Shown: positions 34,870-45,727, counted from the first letter of the stretch. The stretch is 64,000 bases of DNA from Isoetes taiwanensis (GCA_021234155.1 JAJEKV010000267.1:312001-376000); one strand, 5' to 3'. Notes: generated from the sequence alone by a model not told the origin. Translations and numbers: made by a program.

Positions 34870-35180
34870 TCATTGTTGACAATGGAACTGCTATGCTCGA
34901 GTAGTCCTTGACGAACTTGTGATAAAACCCTGTTAGGCCCAGGAAGCTTTGGATTTCTCCCACATTTTTTGCCGTTATCCACTTCTCAACTGTCTTAATC
35001 TTGGTTGGATCTGTGAATAATCCATTTGTTCCAACTATATGGCCTAGGTAACCCACAGTGGATACTCCAACACAGTTTATAGCTCCTTCTAGCCTTAACA
35101 AAGCTGCTGCTTCCGGCCTGCTTTGAGTTGCTGAAAAATAAGCTTTACCCCCGGATATGCTACGAGTTTTTCCCATGAAT
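33590..35180 (-). pseudogene. Ty3/gypsy pol remnant (RT, RNase H, integrase)
   Basis: In minus orientation there are the RT tail VGYLGHIVGTNGLFTDP and GEIQSFLGLTGFYHKFVKDY (35050-34890), the RNase H end YNITYKPGKLNVVADILLE (about 34400), then a zinc-finger/integrase region. The integrase part includes DSLSKLAHFIPFK (about 33890) and FRPRVIVSDKDPKF (about 33790). RNase H before integrase marks it as gypsy. Most frames are broken, and the gag and protease parts are absent. A run of 43 T lies within the coding region. Confidence 0.8.
34826..34868. repeat. 43-base T homopolymer
   Basis: An uninterrupted T run, read as polylysine on the minus strand, sits between the gypsy RT tail and the block containing CDKAFKELK, where relatives have only a few lysines. 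It probably arose by microsatellite expansion of AAA codons or by retroposed poly(A). Its true length is uncertain because homopolymers are error-prone. Confidence 0.9.
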
Positions 35181-35471
35181 CAGCAATTGATGTAGAGTCA
35201 TTCTTAGATTCATCCAAGCATTTATGCTGCCTGAGTTGAGGTCGATGCGAGCCGACTTAGATTGTGGGGAGGTTCCGAAGAGATACTGCGAGGTTCTAGA
35301 GATTCAAAGGCAGATGAACGCTTCTGATTCTTGAAACTTTTCTTTCTTTGTTTGCAATGGTTTGTGGCCCTGTATTGAACATTCTCATATGCAGGGATGT
35401 ATATTTATCGACCTTAGATCTGGCATATTTCTAGGAATATCCAAGTTGATCTAGATGATCATACTACTCCA

Positions 35472-35546
35472 ACAATGGATACACACAAGTATTTATTGAT
35501 CCACTATGGTTGCATCCAACAATGGATACACACAAGTATTTATTGA
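35472..35546. repeat. Short tandem duplication 3' of the kinase gene
   Basis: CAACAATGGATACACACAAG and the next few bases occur at about 35470 and 35518, within 110-185 bases of the kinase stop codon. Confidence 0.75.
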
Positions 35547-35654
35547 AAAGAACCGTCTACAAGAAAGGTACCGAATTGAGTTACAGTTGAACGAGCAGAG
35601 GGCATTTAACTTATTACAGTCATTTGCAAAGTGGAGCACTAGGTAAGAAATTTG

Positions 35655-37310
35655 TTATCTGCCTGAACCTAATCGTGGAGAAGGAAATTGAGGTTGATAG
35701 GTGGCGCTGACACTGGTTGATTGGCTGTAGTTTCCTCCAAATGGAAAATTTACAAATGCCATGCCTGGACGTTTGGAGGCAAAACATTCCTTGAGAGTTG
35801 TTACTTGTGTAGCCGACATGGCTTGAATGGGTATTCTTCCCTGCAGCATGTGTAGAACAGAGGACATTGGAGGACGTTCATTATTTTGCAGAAGGCAAAG
35901 AAAAGCAACCCTAATCACCCTTTTGGCTTCAGTTGCATTTACCGATCTGTGAATCGCAGGATCTACAAGTTCAAATGGGAAAACAATTTCCCTCTCAAGG
36001 GCTGTCACAGCTTCTGCAAGTGTTGCACCTGCCAGATCTAAAATGCTTCTCCCTGCCACAGTTTCTAACATTATAATTCCAAAGCTGTAAACATCCATCT
36101 TTTCATTTAGGCCAGATCCCATTAGGCTTTCTGGTGCTAGGTATAATGGTGTGCCTCTTATTGTCTGAGTCATGGCCATAGACTGATCTCTGTCAAGCAA
36201 CCTGCTAAGACCAAAATCAGCAACCTTGGGGATGAATTTTTCATCTAGTAATATGTTCTGAGGCTTCAGATCTAAGTGCAGAACAATGTTTCCACACTGT
36301 TCATGTAGATAAGACATCCCAGTAGCAACACCTGTCATGATTTTGAACCTCTTTTCCCAGCTGAGCAGTGTATCTGGGTTAGAGTTATAAAAAATCCATC
36401 TGTCTAGCGAACCATTCACCATGAATTTATAAACCAGAATCATTTTACTCTTCTCTGTGCAGTAGCCAAGAAAATCGACAAGGTTCCAGTGATGAGTAAC
36501 TGACAGGACCGATATCTCGCGCTGAAAATCCCTAACTTCATTTGAGGCCCTTATTAATTTGACAGCTAATTCAGTACCAGTTTTGGTCCAACCTTTGTAA
36601 ACATCAGCAAAACCTCCTTCACCAATTTTTTCATTGAATTTCTTAGTCATATCTTCTATTTCAGAGTATGTAAACTTCCTAGGCCCTATTGGTCCAACAT
36701 CAACATCCCTAGCAACTGCAGGGAGACGCTGTGCCCTTTTACGCCTGATGAAACAAAATATAAAACTTATAAAGATCAAAACAATTATACCTCCAGCAAT
36801 TCCTCCTGCAATTGCACCAACTGAAGTAGACTTGTGTTTAAGACCAACAAGTACAAAGATGTAAGCAATATCATTTTCATTAGCAGTATATATAATAGAA
36901 CCAAGTTCTTCCAGCACCAAGCGGCAATTCCAAGATGCATTATAGAATGCAGCATAGCAGTTAGTGTTTTTACTGCATGCATCTCTGCAATCCAATTCTG
37001 TGGTTGAAGAATAAAGTAGATCAGAAGATTGGTACGAAGAATAGGCCACACTATTAAGTTTTGTGAATTGGGTTGTATAATAATCCTTGGTGAAGTTGCA
37101 TCCCTTGCTTGCATCTGTAGAATATTTGGGATAAAAACCTCCAGAAGGACAGAAGCATTCTGATTGGTTTGGATCACAAAATCCATAGCTACCACATACA
37201 TTTTTTGTACTACAAAATGAGGAATTAGCTGCTCTTGCTAATGGGATCAATACAAGCAACATCCCCCATTTGATCATGAACTGCGCCATTTTCTCTTCCT
37301 CTGCTCCCAT
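35655..37310 (-). CDS. Receptor-like protein kinase, EGF/PAN-like ectodomain, non-RD
   Basis: An uninterrupted 551-codon, single-exon frame. The second Met (residue 8, MAQFMIKW) is an equally good start, since a signal peptide (about 12-28) follows directly. The ectodomain is short. An EGF-like cysteine cluster lies at about 33-58 (NVCGSYGFCDP...CFCPSGG) and a PAN/apple-like cysteine pattern at 108-129, with no B-lectin domain. The membrane span is about 169-188, followed by RRKR. Kinase: P-loop IGEGGFADV 229-237, Lys251, Glu265, catalytic loop HLDLKPQN 345-352 (Asp347, but no Arg before it, so non-RD), DFG 365-367, APE 392-394. The C-terminal tail is Ser/Gln-rich. It resembles SD2-5-like S-domain kinases that have lost the lectin part. 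It is predicted to sense an apoplastic ligand and phosphorylate Ser/Thr. A truncated paralogue lies at 15.2 kb. Confidence 0.95.
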   Translation of the reverse strand: MGAEEEKMAQFMIKWGMLLVLIPLARAANSSFCSTKNVCGSYGFCDPNQSECFCPSGGFYPKYSTDASKGCNFTKDYYTTQFTKLNSVAYSSYQSSDLLYSSTTELDCRDACSKNTNCYAAFYNASWNCRLVLEELGSIIYTANENDIAYIFVLVGLKHKSTSVGAIAGGIAGGIIVLIFISFIFCFIRRKRAQRLPAVARDVDVGPIGPRKFTYSEIEDMTKKFNEKIGEGGFADVYKGWTKTGTELAVKLIRASNEVRDFQREISVLSVTHHWNLVDFLGYCTEKSKMILVYKFMVNGSLDRWIFYNSNPDTLLSWEKRFKIMTGVATGMSYLHEQCGNIVLHLDLKPQNILLDEKFIPKVADFGLSRLLDRDQSMAMTQTIRGTPLYLAPESLMGSGLNEKMDVYSFGIIMLETVAGRSILDLAGATLAEAVTALEREIVFPFELVDPAIHRSVNATEAKRVIRVAFLCLLQNNERPPMSSVLHMLQGRIPIQAMSATQVTTLKECFASKRPGMAFVNFPFGGNYSQSTSVSATYQPQFPSPRLGSGR

Positions 37311-38070
37311 GAATGAAGATCTAGTACAACTATTGGAACTTAAAACGAAGGTTGAGACTGCGAATGATTCTTTTCACGGAAATATTACACCTTTACATTA
37401 ATTCATAGATAATATCTCTTTCAATTGACTATGTCCAAAGTTAAGATGGCCCTTCATTGATTTTGGCTTGTAAATTTTATTGGTCTATGTCTATGTGCGA
37501 CAATGTTATATCCATAAAACATTAACCTTTTAATTTCACAGTTGACATGGCCAAGTACCTAATACTTAATGACAATCTGAAATCTCCTTAAGTTTTTACT
37601 TCAAGAAAATATTGCAGTTTTTGTTGTGAGTCGTATTGCAGTTTTTGTTGTGAGTCGTCAGATATGAAGCCAACCGTAGAGTCTCTTTCAGATAATTGAA
37701 TTTTCACCAAATCTGCCCACACAGGGCGTCTTTCATTCTGCTGCACATCTTCCACAGTTCCAAACAGACACAAGAAATGTTTGCGGTGACTAAGTTAAGG
37801 CTGCCGTGATAAATTTAATTTATGCCAATAAAATTACCATGAACTGAAGCCAATCGCTTTGAGCCACCATAATTATTAGTTCATAAATGTCTCTTCCAAC
37901 TGACTTTGTCCAAAGTGAACTTCAAGTCATAGTAATTTAAAGAAGAAAGATACCTTTACACGTCTGTGCCGCCTAATGCGACTTAATGGGGCAACTTAAT
38001 GATATATGCCAAGGACATGGCGAAAGGCTTTGGGCCATGTGGGCCTTTCGACCTTTGTCCAAAGGGCGTG
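37311..38070. other. Upstream region of the kinase gene
   Basis: AT-rich, holding the presumed minus-strand promoter. A 24-bp tandem duplication (TTGCAGTTTTTGTTGTGAGTC) lies at about 37611-37658. No other gene recognised. Confidence 0.5.
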
Positions 38071-38190
38071 GTAATAAATTTACCCTGGTTATGCTGATAT
38101 GGCGCAATCCCAACGGTTGGTGATTCCATCCCGTAGAATCACCCACGGTCATGATCGTGCCACGACCCATAACCAGGGTAACTTTATTTT
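38071..38190. repeat. Imperfect 55-bp-arm hairpin
   Basis: ATAAATTTACCCTGGTTATG (about 38074-38093) pairs with 38167-38186 with one mismatch. Pairing continues inwards to TGATTC/GAATCA around a 9-base loop (38127-38135). It looks like a small foldback element or a local inverted duplication just upstream of an LTR primer site. Confidence 0.7.
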
Positions 38191-38337
38191 CACTCGTCCA
38201 ACGGAGGTTTTGGTCTAGACCAAAGGGGCGTGCATGCTATATAGTTGCTCGGGGGAGAGCTCTGGGGTAGCAGTGTTTTGGCTGAGAGCTCGTGGTTGGA
38301 TGGTGAGGTAGGATGCCACGTCAAGTGTCTGTTTTAG

Positions 38338-38349
38338 TGGTATCAGAGC
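38338..38349 (+). other. tRNA-iMet primer-binding site (LTR element remnant)
   Basis: TGGTATCAGAGC is an exact match to the common plant LTR-retrotransposon PBS. A TATATAG-type core lies upstream (about 38238) with U5-like GC-richer sequence between. This suggests the end of a 5' LTR near 38335. No gag or pol follows, so the body is deleted or unrecognisable. Confidence 0.65.
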
Positions 38350-39735
38350 GTTAGGTTTCGATGGGTGTTCCATTAGAGATGGGATTGGTGCTTACACAAG
38401 CAACTCCAAGCAAGGCATACTCACGGTTGTTCTGTTGTGGACTTGTGTTTGGCACAACGAGTATGAATTCTAGTATGGCTAGGCTATGCTTTGTAGCTGG
38501 GTTCTGGCCTTGGCAAGCATAGAGCTATGCATGTAAGATAATGAGGTTTTTGTCTTAACGTACTTAAAATGTGTCCCTTGGTTTATGACCTTGTGGAGAT
38601 ATGCTTAAGAAGGCAATAATCTTAAGGAATGTGTGGATGTAAATGATATAGATAAGGAACGGCCAAGGCCAAGGCCAAGGACAAGCTTATGTCATATCTT
38701 ATTTAGAAGACACACTCTAGAACAAGTATGCCATGAAAGTTACGTCATGACATGAAGGAATAAGTTACACGTTATGAATAAAGGCAAGAAAAGGTTGTCC
38801 ACAAAGGGGAGCCTTTACTGGGTTAAAAAAAAAAGGGGGGCACGTATTCCTTTTGGTGGCAAAGTATTCCTTTTGCTGGCAATGGGGTAGACTAATTCAT
38901 AAGGAATAGCCTAGGCCAAAGATGTCTTTACGTGAGCATGATTCAAAAATAGGAGAGTTCCTCCCCTAAAAATCTGCCCACTTGTGTTAAATTCTGGTCA
39001 TCATGAAAAATTTTCGGCAATTTTCCAGTAAGAAAATAAAACATTTCGGGCGTAATACACTAGAAAATGCACTAACATATATTTTTTCCGATAGCCTCAA
39101 ATAGCCTGCGGCATTTTTACTGGTTAGACACATTGGTATTTTCGAGCCCTGAATCGTGAGTGTTCAAAGCTCAAAATTAGGACTTGCCATATAACAGCTA
39201 AAGATAGGAATAAAGGTAAATAAAGGAAGTCAATAAAGGGGGGTCTTTATTGTACAAAGACAATAAGGTCTCAAAATTGTAAAAAACGTATGGTATTACA
39301 TAAGATTGTGAATGGTTATGGAGGTGTCTTTGTAGACATTTTCGTATGATGTTGATGGTGGATGGGCTTGTTTGACCCAAAAGCTGCCTTCATCAAAGTC
39401 GCTATTTTAGACGTTAGAACGTCATGACATGGGCATGCTAAAAGAGGATAACATGGCATCTTGCTTTTTAGACATTTTTATTTAGGTAATATGGACGAGA
39501 TATATTCTATTTCAGGTATTCTAATTTAGGTTAAGTGTAGAGCAAGGAAAAGGGGCGGCATGATAGCAACAGGGTTTTGTGATTGATGTTGGGGCTTTGC
39601 AAGATGGTGACAAGTTTCTGCGATTGATGTTGGAGCTTTGCAAAATGATCCATTGGCCGAAGCCAATCGAGGGAGGATTAGCGATTCTCAACCAAAATAA
39701 TTCATAATTCTTGCCCTCTTTGTATTTCTCTCTAT
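38350..39735. other. No gene recognised after the PBS
   Basis: Possible leader of the lost LTR element. It contains GGCCAA tandem copies near 38663-38683 and otherwise only chance frames. Confidence 0.45.
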
Positions 39736-39738
39736 GGC

Positions 39739-41783
39739 ATGCAGGCAGAACTTCTGAAATGGGCTGGGCCTCCACTGGTGCCTATCCTCACGGCATTGTT
39801 CAATAAAGCATTGCGAGAAGGCTTCCCTACGCAATGGACCACTAGCAGAGTAGTGCCCATCTACAAAGCAGGGGACCCTCAATGCCCGGCCAACTACCGT
39901 ACTATTATGGTCAGCTCTCTCTTTGCAAAACTGTTGGCTGGCATCCTTGAGCAGCGGCTGACAATCTGGGCAGAGGAAACGGAGGTGCGAGCTCTTACAC
40001 AAGCAGGTTTCCGGCCCAGACATTCCACCATTGATCATATCTTCACTCTGCGCACATTGATTGAGGATAGCAGGAATCGCCGGCAGAACCTCTACTGTTG
40101 TTTCGTTGATTTTGCAAAAGCATTCGACCACGATTACCCGCAACAAGCTGCGGGGACCCGATTATGCGGCGGTAGGGACCCCCGGACTTGCGGAATGCAT
40201 TATATAGGTTATGCGAGGCATGCTCGGGCCGTATCACATCAGCGGCCTGGCCGTGTCGGTAGCATTGGAGTCGTCGGGGTTGCCCCTCTCCCCCACACTC
40301 TTTGGCCTATACATTGATCGGTTGGAAGATTGGCTCTCGAGCATGGAAGTGCGCGCACATCTCATGCATCACACAATCGGCAACTCATATATCTTGGCGA
40401 TGTCAACCTCATGGCCTACACTCCGGAGGACATGCGGCGTCACTGGATGCTCTTGACACTTTTGCCAATTCAGCGGCATGCGAAAGTGAACTTGGCCAAA
40501 ACTAAGTCTTCGCTAGTTGCATCGTCCGTCACCAAGGCTTCCCACCTTCACTTACCGGGGGCAAGAGGTAGAGGTGGCTCCAACCTACAAGTACTTGGGG
40601 ATTGAGTTCTCAACTACCACCCATTGGGATGCGGCTATCGGGGTTGCGGGTCCGCGGCGGGTTGGAAAGCACTATATGCCATGCGTAAGAACAATGACCA
40701 CAAGGCGGCGAGTTATGCGCCTGGGGCCTGATCCACATTTGTTTCGGGCCTTGGTTGAGCCGGTCCCGTTGTATGGGGCAGAAGTGTGGGGGTCCGGTCA
40801 TCTCCCTCAACACATGGAATGACCTCGGCAAGCAGTGTGCGAAGGCCTTCTTGGCACGGGCCCCGGGGTGAAGTCCACAGTTCCGTACCGCATCCTACTC
40901 CGGAGATGGGCTTTCTACCCCTTCAGCGGGCTGCATTGGAACGCCATATCGTTTACTTCCAAAAGGTGGTCGCTATGGTCGATACACGCTTGCCCCATCT
41001 TGCTTTTGACCACGGCGATGGGTCCCCAATGCACGAAATCCTGGCCGGAAAGACAAGCAAGCTTCGGTGGTTCTCATTTGGGGCGTCAAGGAGCAAGCAG
41101 AATCGTCAGTCGGGACAAAGAAGGATGCAGGCACTTAAACTGTACCTAGATGCTACTTTCCTTCAAGTAAGCTACGGGATGCGAGGCTCGACGCGACGTT
41201 AAGTTGGCACACTATCGTGAACAAGTCAATCCTAGGCTCACAAGAGGCCCGACCGATGTACTTGTACACCCGGTACCGCCCATGAAGAAGCGCGGAACTT
41301 ATAGCTTCCATTCGCGCGGGTGCACACGCCTCCGCATTGAAGCAGGGCGTTGGGCTGGGAGGCACGAGAGCAAAGGCTTTGCGGTGTTGCCACCGTGGCG
41401 CGATTGAGGATGAATGTCATACCCTCGGTCTGCGGCATTTGCCCATATCCGAGAGAGATATGCTTTCGACTACTAGTGCACGGCCGCCGTTGCATCGGTT
41501 ATTGACTACGGCGTCGGTGGGTTTGTTGGGGTCATACCTCCCGGGAGGTTATGGATGCACGGACGCTTTTGTGTCCTACGGGGACGGTCTTGAACTGTCC
41601 TATGCAATTGTACAGGGTGCCAGCATGCTTATTACTGCTAAGGTTTTTCCCTCGAAAACCCTCTGAGGGCGGGGTTTTTAATCTCGCGGTAATATGCTTG
41701 CTGCTCTCTTTTTGTTTGGGTCCCATAGGCCAATTGGTCTCCGTGGACGCTAAAAACCTATTCTATTCTATTCTATTCTATTC
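39739..41783 (+). mobile_element. 5'-truncated LINE (+)
   Basis: It starts inside RT (QAELLKWAGPPL) and runs to a 3' tail of TTCTA repeats (41758-41783). RT blocks: TSRVVPIYKAGDPQCPANYR, SSLFAKLLAGILEQRL, RPRHSTIDHIFTLRTLIEDS and YCCFVDFAKAFD at 40096-40131. The frame then breaks repeatedly. The catalytic box near 40390 reads YLGDVNL rather than YADD. Truncation at the 5' side with an intact tail is typical of aborted target-primed reverse transcription. It is the same family as the 23.2-28.3 kb element. Confidence 0.85.
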
Positions 41784-41893
41784 TATGAAATTTGAGCATT
41801 CTAAGCACCTAATATCTTAATCCAGCAAACAGCAATGTTTTACGTAATGGCATAACATGAAATTGCATATCGAAACCTTAAAACTTCCAGACC

Positions 41894-41901
41894 TATAAAT
41901 A
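41894..41901 (+). promoter_or_regulatory. TATA box with adjacent telobox-like sequence
   Basis: CTATAAATAG is followed by CTTAGGGTTC, the complement of a telobox-like AACCCTAA, 66-73 bases before an ATG at 41967. Almost the same arrangement is found at 62988-63007. Confidence 0.6.
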
Positions 41902-41966
41902 GACCCTTAGGGTTCTTCATTTTTACCGTACTTCTCTAGCTTGTTGTTCTCTGACTAAAAAGGCAC

Positions 41967-42540
41967 ATGGCCCACACCAAACATACTGCTCAAGTGGTTA
42001 TGCCAGAGGATCGACAAGCGTCCAAGTTCTCGCAGCAGAACAGAAGGCGAGGGAGGCTCGAGAGTGAGCCAGAGATGAAGAAAATCTAAACACAAACCCG
42101 GACACGCAGGAGGATAATAAGCATCATCAGGATCAAGAAAAGCAACAACAAGACCCTGGTAACCAAGAGAACACGGAGAATCAGGGCAATGGGCACGAAG
42201 ATGAGGAGTTGGCAACAAAGAAGTTGGCTCGTCGATAAAGGAAAGTCGAAAAGATGGTGAAGGCAGCAAAAAGAAAGAGACTTACAGAGAAGGAGGAGCG
42301 CAAGAGGCAGAAGAAGGCCAAAGGAAAAAACCCAGAATTGCCAAGGAAACCCTGGAGGAAAACAAAGAGCATACCGAGCAAAGGGGTTACAATAACTGCG
42401 CGGGAGCCCGATAGGCCACCATCTTCTTTATCGAAACGGAGTCGGATGATGAGGCATGGAGAATTCCCCGCCCAACGGAAGGATCGAGACCTTCCAATCC
42501 CGAAAATGAAGAAGTTGCAGCACCACCTCCCTACCTGACA
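41967..42540 (+). pseudogene. Basic nuclear-protein-like ORF with H3-tail-like start
   Basis: The first frame starts MAHTKHTAQVVMPEDRQAS and stops at 42089. The start resembles the histone H3 tail MARTKQTA. After a shift, a Gln/Asn/Glu-rich acidic stretch (about 42090-42230) and a strongly basic stretch follow (from 42254: KRKRLTEKEERKRQKKAKGK), ending at 42538. The charge pattern suggests a chromatin or nucleic-acid-binding protein. The H3 resemblance covers only eight residues and may be chance. At least one frameshift and one stop. Confidence 0.4.
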
Positions 42541-42749
42541 TGGCCAAAGCCAACACATTAGAGTTTTTTTGGGATCACTTATTGTCCCAACCTCGATGCC
42601 AGCATGGAAATCGCGCGGCCAATGAGAATGCGGGGGTAGTGGGCTTTTCTTCATCCATGCCCGCCTTCCCGCCGGTGTCGTCAAGGCACGTGTTGGCGTT
42701 ATCCCGACCTACCCGGGCCACTGGAGGTTCGGGTGGCGGGAAGCAATAA
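42540..42749 (+). CDS. Short ORF, unknown
   Basis: A 69-codon frame, MAKANTLEFFWDHLL to GGSGGGKQ, directly after the basic ORF. It could be a continuation of the broken gene upstream. No domain recognised. Confidence 0.25.
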   Translation: MAKANTLEFFWDHLLSQPRCQHGNRAANENAGVVGFSSSMPAFPPVSSRHVLALSRPTRATGGSGGGKQ

Positions 42750-42956
42750 TTACAAATTATTCCATGCTGAATTACCGCCCAAATGTTGGGGTGTCTATAA
42801 GTACCCCCCTCCCCTCAACGGCCCCCTTCCCCGTCTCTCCATCCAGTTTGCTAATCGCCTCTCCATCCGGTGTTTGCTAATGCTTTCAATCCGCCTAGTT
42901 TCATGAGCTCATCCGATTGATCGTTTGATCTAATTAATTTCTTAGGTTCATTTCGG

Positions 42957-43250
42957 ATGATGGCGATTACCTCACAAACGGTGAGAACGATTTACCGCTT
43001 CAATATATTTCTTGGGAGCTTCATTACAATCCGACCGCCACTCGTGAGGTCCTCACCGGGTGATCAAAGGCTATTGTTGTCTGCCCGAGGTGAGAGGGGA
43101 AGTATATATCAAGGTCGACACCTATACACACCGCATGACATGAGAAAAGAAAAGATAAGATCTCGACGTAATTTCCCGAGCCGTGCTAATTGTGAGTTTC
43201 ATTATATCCATGCTAATCCGTCATTCATTATATTCGAAGAAATCAACTAA
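42957..43250 (+). CDS. Small ORF of unknown family
   Basis: A 97-codon frame starting MMAITSQTVRTIYRFNIF. A TATA-like TCTATAAGTA lies about 165 bases upstream, with pyrimidine-rich leader DNA between. It is rich in Arg and Ile. No family recognised. Later pieces at 43508-43660 may belong to the same gene. Confidence 0.35.
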   Translation: MMAITSQTVRTIYRFNIFLGSFITIRPPLVRSSPGDQRLLLSARGERGSIYQGRHLYTPHDMRKEKIRSRRNFPSRANCEFHYIHANPSFIIFEEIN

Positions 43251-43507
43251 TTGGGTTTCTCGTATCTCGTGGCTCAGTATTTCCGATGTGCCGGACCCGA
43301 ACCATCGAAGTTCTATCACAAGCATCTTCCGTGCTTTCTATTATGATATTGGATCCTTGCTTTTTGAAGGTCAAAAAGTGCAGCCATGGGAAAGGGGATT
43401 TGGTTCTTAAAATATGAGTATTATCCTCGAAAGGCAAAATTGTGGACTTACCATTGCCCCATTATCACAAAATTTTAGTTCCCGCCCAATGGATTCGGTT
43501 CTCATTT

Positions 43508-43660
43508 CTTTGCCAAGCTGAAATTGTCACAGAAATTTTCAATTGCTTTGAAGGAGAAAGGTGGAGTCTGTGGACACGTAAAAGTAAATGTACCCATCGA
43601 TATGTTTATTACGTTGTTTAAGAATGTCGAGAATGTCAAGAAGACTTCAAAATGTTTTAT
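43508..43660 (+). pseudogene. Exon-like open segment
   Basis: The frame FSIALKEKGGVCGHVKVNVP ... NVKKTSKCFI ends exactly at a strong donor ATT|GTAAGTG (43661). The composition is protein-like. No clear acceptor or partner exon was fixed; frames at 43666-43913 may contain it. Confidence 0.3.
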
Positions 43661-44196
43661 TGTAAGTGATTGTCATTGTTTCGGATGACATTTTATGTGA
43701 TGAATGGTCACCTGCCTGCATGAAGGAGTTGAGAAGGTACGGTGCGAGGATAAAAAAAAAGCATTCGAATCAGGTATTGTATTCGAGAAAGCAACAGATT
43801 TACATTACCTTCAAATACGTAAGATGGAGGGAAGTAAAAGAAGGGAGCAGATGGACGTGGGTTCTAGTGGAACAAGACGATCTTTGATGGTACCCATTCT
43901 CAGCGGTCATTGACATTGCTATCTTCAAAAGTGGTCAATTGTTTAAAACCTTAAAAGTCGAAGAAGCATGGTCTTTATTTGATGTAAGAATTATTTTGGA
44001 ATCGAATGTGACTTAAACGTCTTCCATTTTTGGTGGATGGTGTCAAGGTAGGAAAAACGTAGGGAAGAATTGTATACAACAAAGCTCGTATGCCTCTGTT
44101 GTACTTTCTTTTAAGTGAAAACAATTAAACAAATAAATAACAATGGTGTTACCGGGTCCAAATCCCAGTGTTGTAACTTAAATCCTTTTGCAAAGT

Positions 44197-44343
44197 TAGC
44201 ACCGTAGCCACCGTGCGAAACATGTGGAGTTCGTGTAGTCGTGTTGTGTAGTTTCGCACCATGGCCACAGTGTAGTATGTTTTGCAGTTAACATAAATTT
44301 GGCCTTCTTTTCGGCAAAATATCGCACCGTGGTCACGGTGCGA
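44197..44343. repeat. Palindrome family D, cluster 1
   Basis: The half-site is TTCGCACCGTGG plus its complement. Copies are at about 44197-44220, 44252-44274 (decayed) and 44322-44343 (22-bp perfect except the centre). A further decayed copy is near 44380. It lies just upstream of the family-X gene. Confidence 0.85.
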
Positions 44344-44517
44344 ATACCTTATTGTTGTCTTTGGCGTTTATATTTGTTTCGCACTGACCGCGGGCTATGC
44401 GGCGACATATTTCGTCGGGGACACTTAAGACATTTTAGTTTCACGCGCCGCCTTGCGAGGCACTTACTTTTAGGCGATCAGGTTTTTTATTGCACTAAAG
44501 GAGGCTACAATTCCGCA

Positions 44518-45727
44518 ATGTCAAACGGCAGTCGAGAAAGCTTGGGAACATTCCGGGCATGGTATGACCGATCGTCGAAGGAAGAAGTGAGTATCTACTG
44601 TCACACCCGAGATGAGTTCGCTCAATGACCGAAACCGGTAGACGCCACTGTAGTCTACAATAACTTCTGCCTAACGGTAGATATAATCTCTGAGGCCAAC
44701 AAACACATTGACGTGTATGGTCAGTACATTCAGAGTTTCATGGCCGTGGCAGAAACTGAAGCGCGTCCTTCTCCCTCGACTGGGAATATTGTATTGAGTC
44801 TAAAGTCCTTTTTGAAGCTTTTTCCCAAAGGTGACCAAGATAAGGTTCGAAGGTCGTTCAAGAGACTGCCAGCCGACTTATGTGAGAAGGACGGGAAGGA
44901 TAATTTATATCCAGTTGACATCATGTTTGCTACTTACATGATATATACGGTTCCACCAACAGATAGGGAAGAACCACAGGTGAAGGCTATTGCAGAACCT
45001 CACCACCAGAGGAGGTATTTGATGCGAGAGAAAGAGAAGGAACTGGTGGAAAAGCTCGACGAGGACGAGGATGAAGACGTAGACGAGCATGAAGAGAATC
45101 TTGATAGATAGGGTGTCACGGAAGCCTTGCCAGTTAACATAGGAGGGAAGGACTATCTTCTTCTCCACGATATATCTTCCATTACTGGTTTGAGGGAAGA
45201 TGAGGTCCTTGGACAAATCTATGCTTTCGTTGTTGGTCTAGACGACTTCATTGACTTCGAGCCGGAAGTGCCTAGGGACCTGCACGATCTCTTAACCTAT
45301 GATGGAACTTCAATAGCTCCTGAAAATGCTTTTGATAGAGTTCTGGAGATGGCAGAAATGGGCCTGAAGGAAGTCTCAGAAGTAAAGTTCGAGGCGAGTA
45401 CATCAGAAGCTAAAAAAGATAGTGCAAAACAAGTATCAAAGAGCGAATCAAGCTCTTCAAGGTCGTCCATCATCATTTCTACCAAAGGGGTTATTGCATC
45501 TGATGAAGTGGAGGTAAGCTACCATAAGTTTGCTTATTTTGTTAAGTGCCTAAGAACGATTGTTTATTGCGCAGGAGATTTTTATGGACGATTTTTGCGC
45601 CAGACATGACAGAGTTACCCTTGGCAGAGATGCAAGTATCGCCCACTATATGGGCTACCTTTATGAGGGAGAGATCGTTGTGTTCCATTCTAAGTACAAA
45701 AGCCCATATGGACCGAAGAGGTCTTGA
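44518..45727 (+). pseudogene. Family X gene, copy 1 (unknown function)
   Basis: One reading frame runs from ATG 44518 to a donor GAG|GTAAGC at 45513. A 61-base intron (45514-45574, ending GCGCAG) follows, then an in-phase exon to the stop at 45725-45727. Two in-frame stops interrupt it (TGA 44626, TAG 45109). N-terminal half: YNNFCLTVDIISEANKHID and SFKRLPADL. Then a strongly acidic linker (KLDEDEDEDVDEHEE), then a second domain with LPVNIGGKDYLLL and GLDDFIDFEPEVP, and a Ser-rich stretch before the intron. It is homologous along its length to 63119-63903. No known domain recognised. The conserved splice and the protein-level conservation argue that it was a real gene. Confidence 0.6.

Noticed and set aside
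34758-34982. Polylysine-containing frame
   Set aside because: Created by the T homopolymer within gypsy pol; not a gene.
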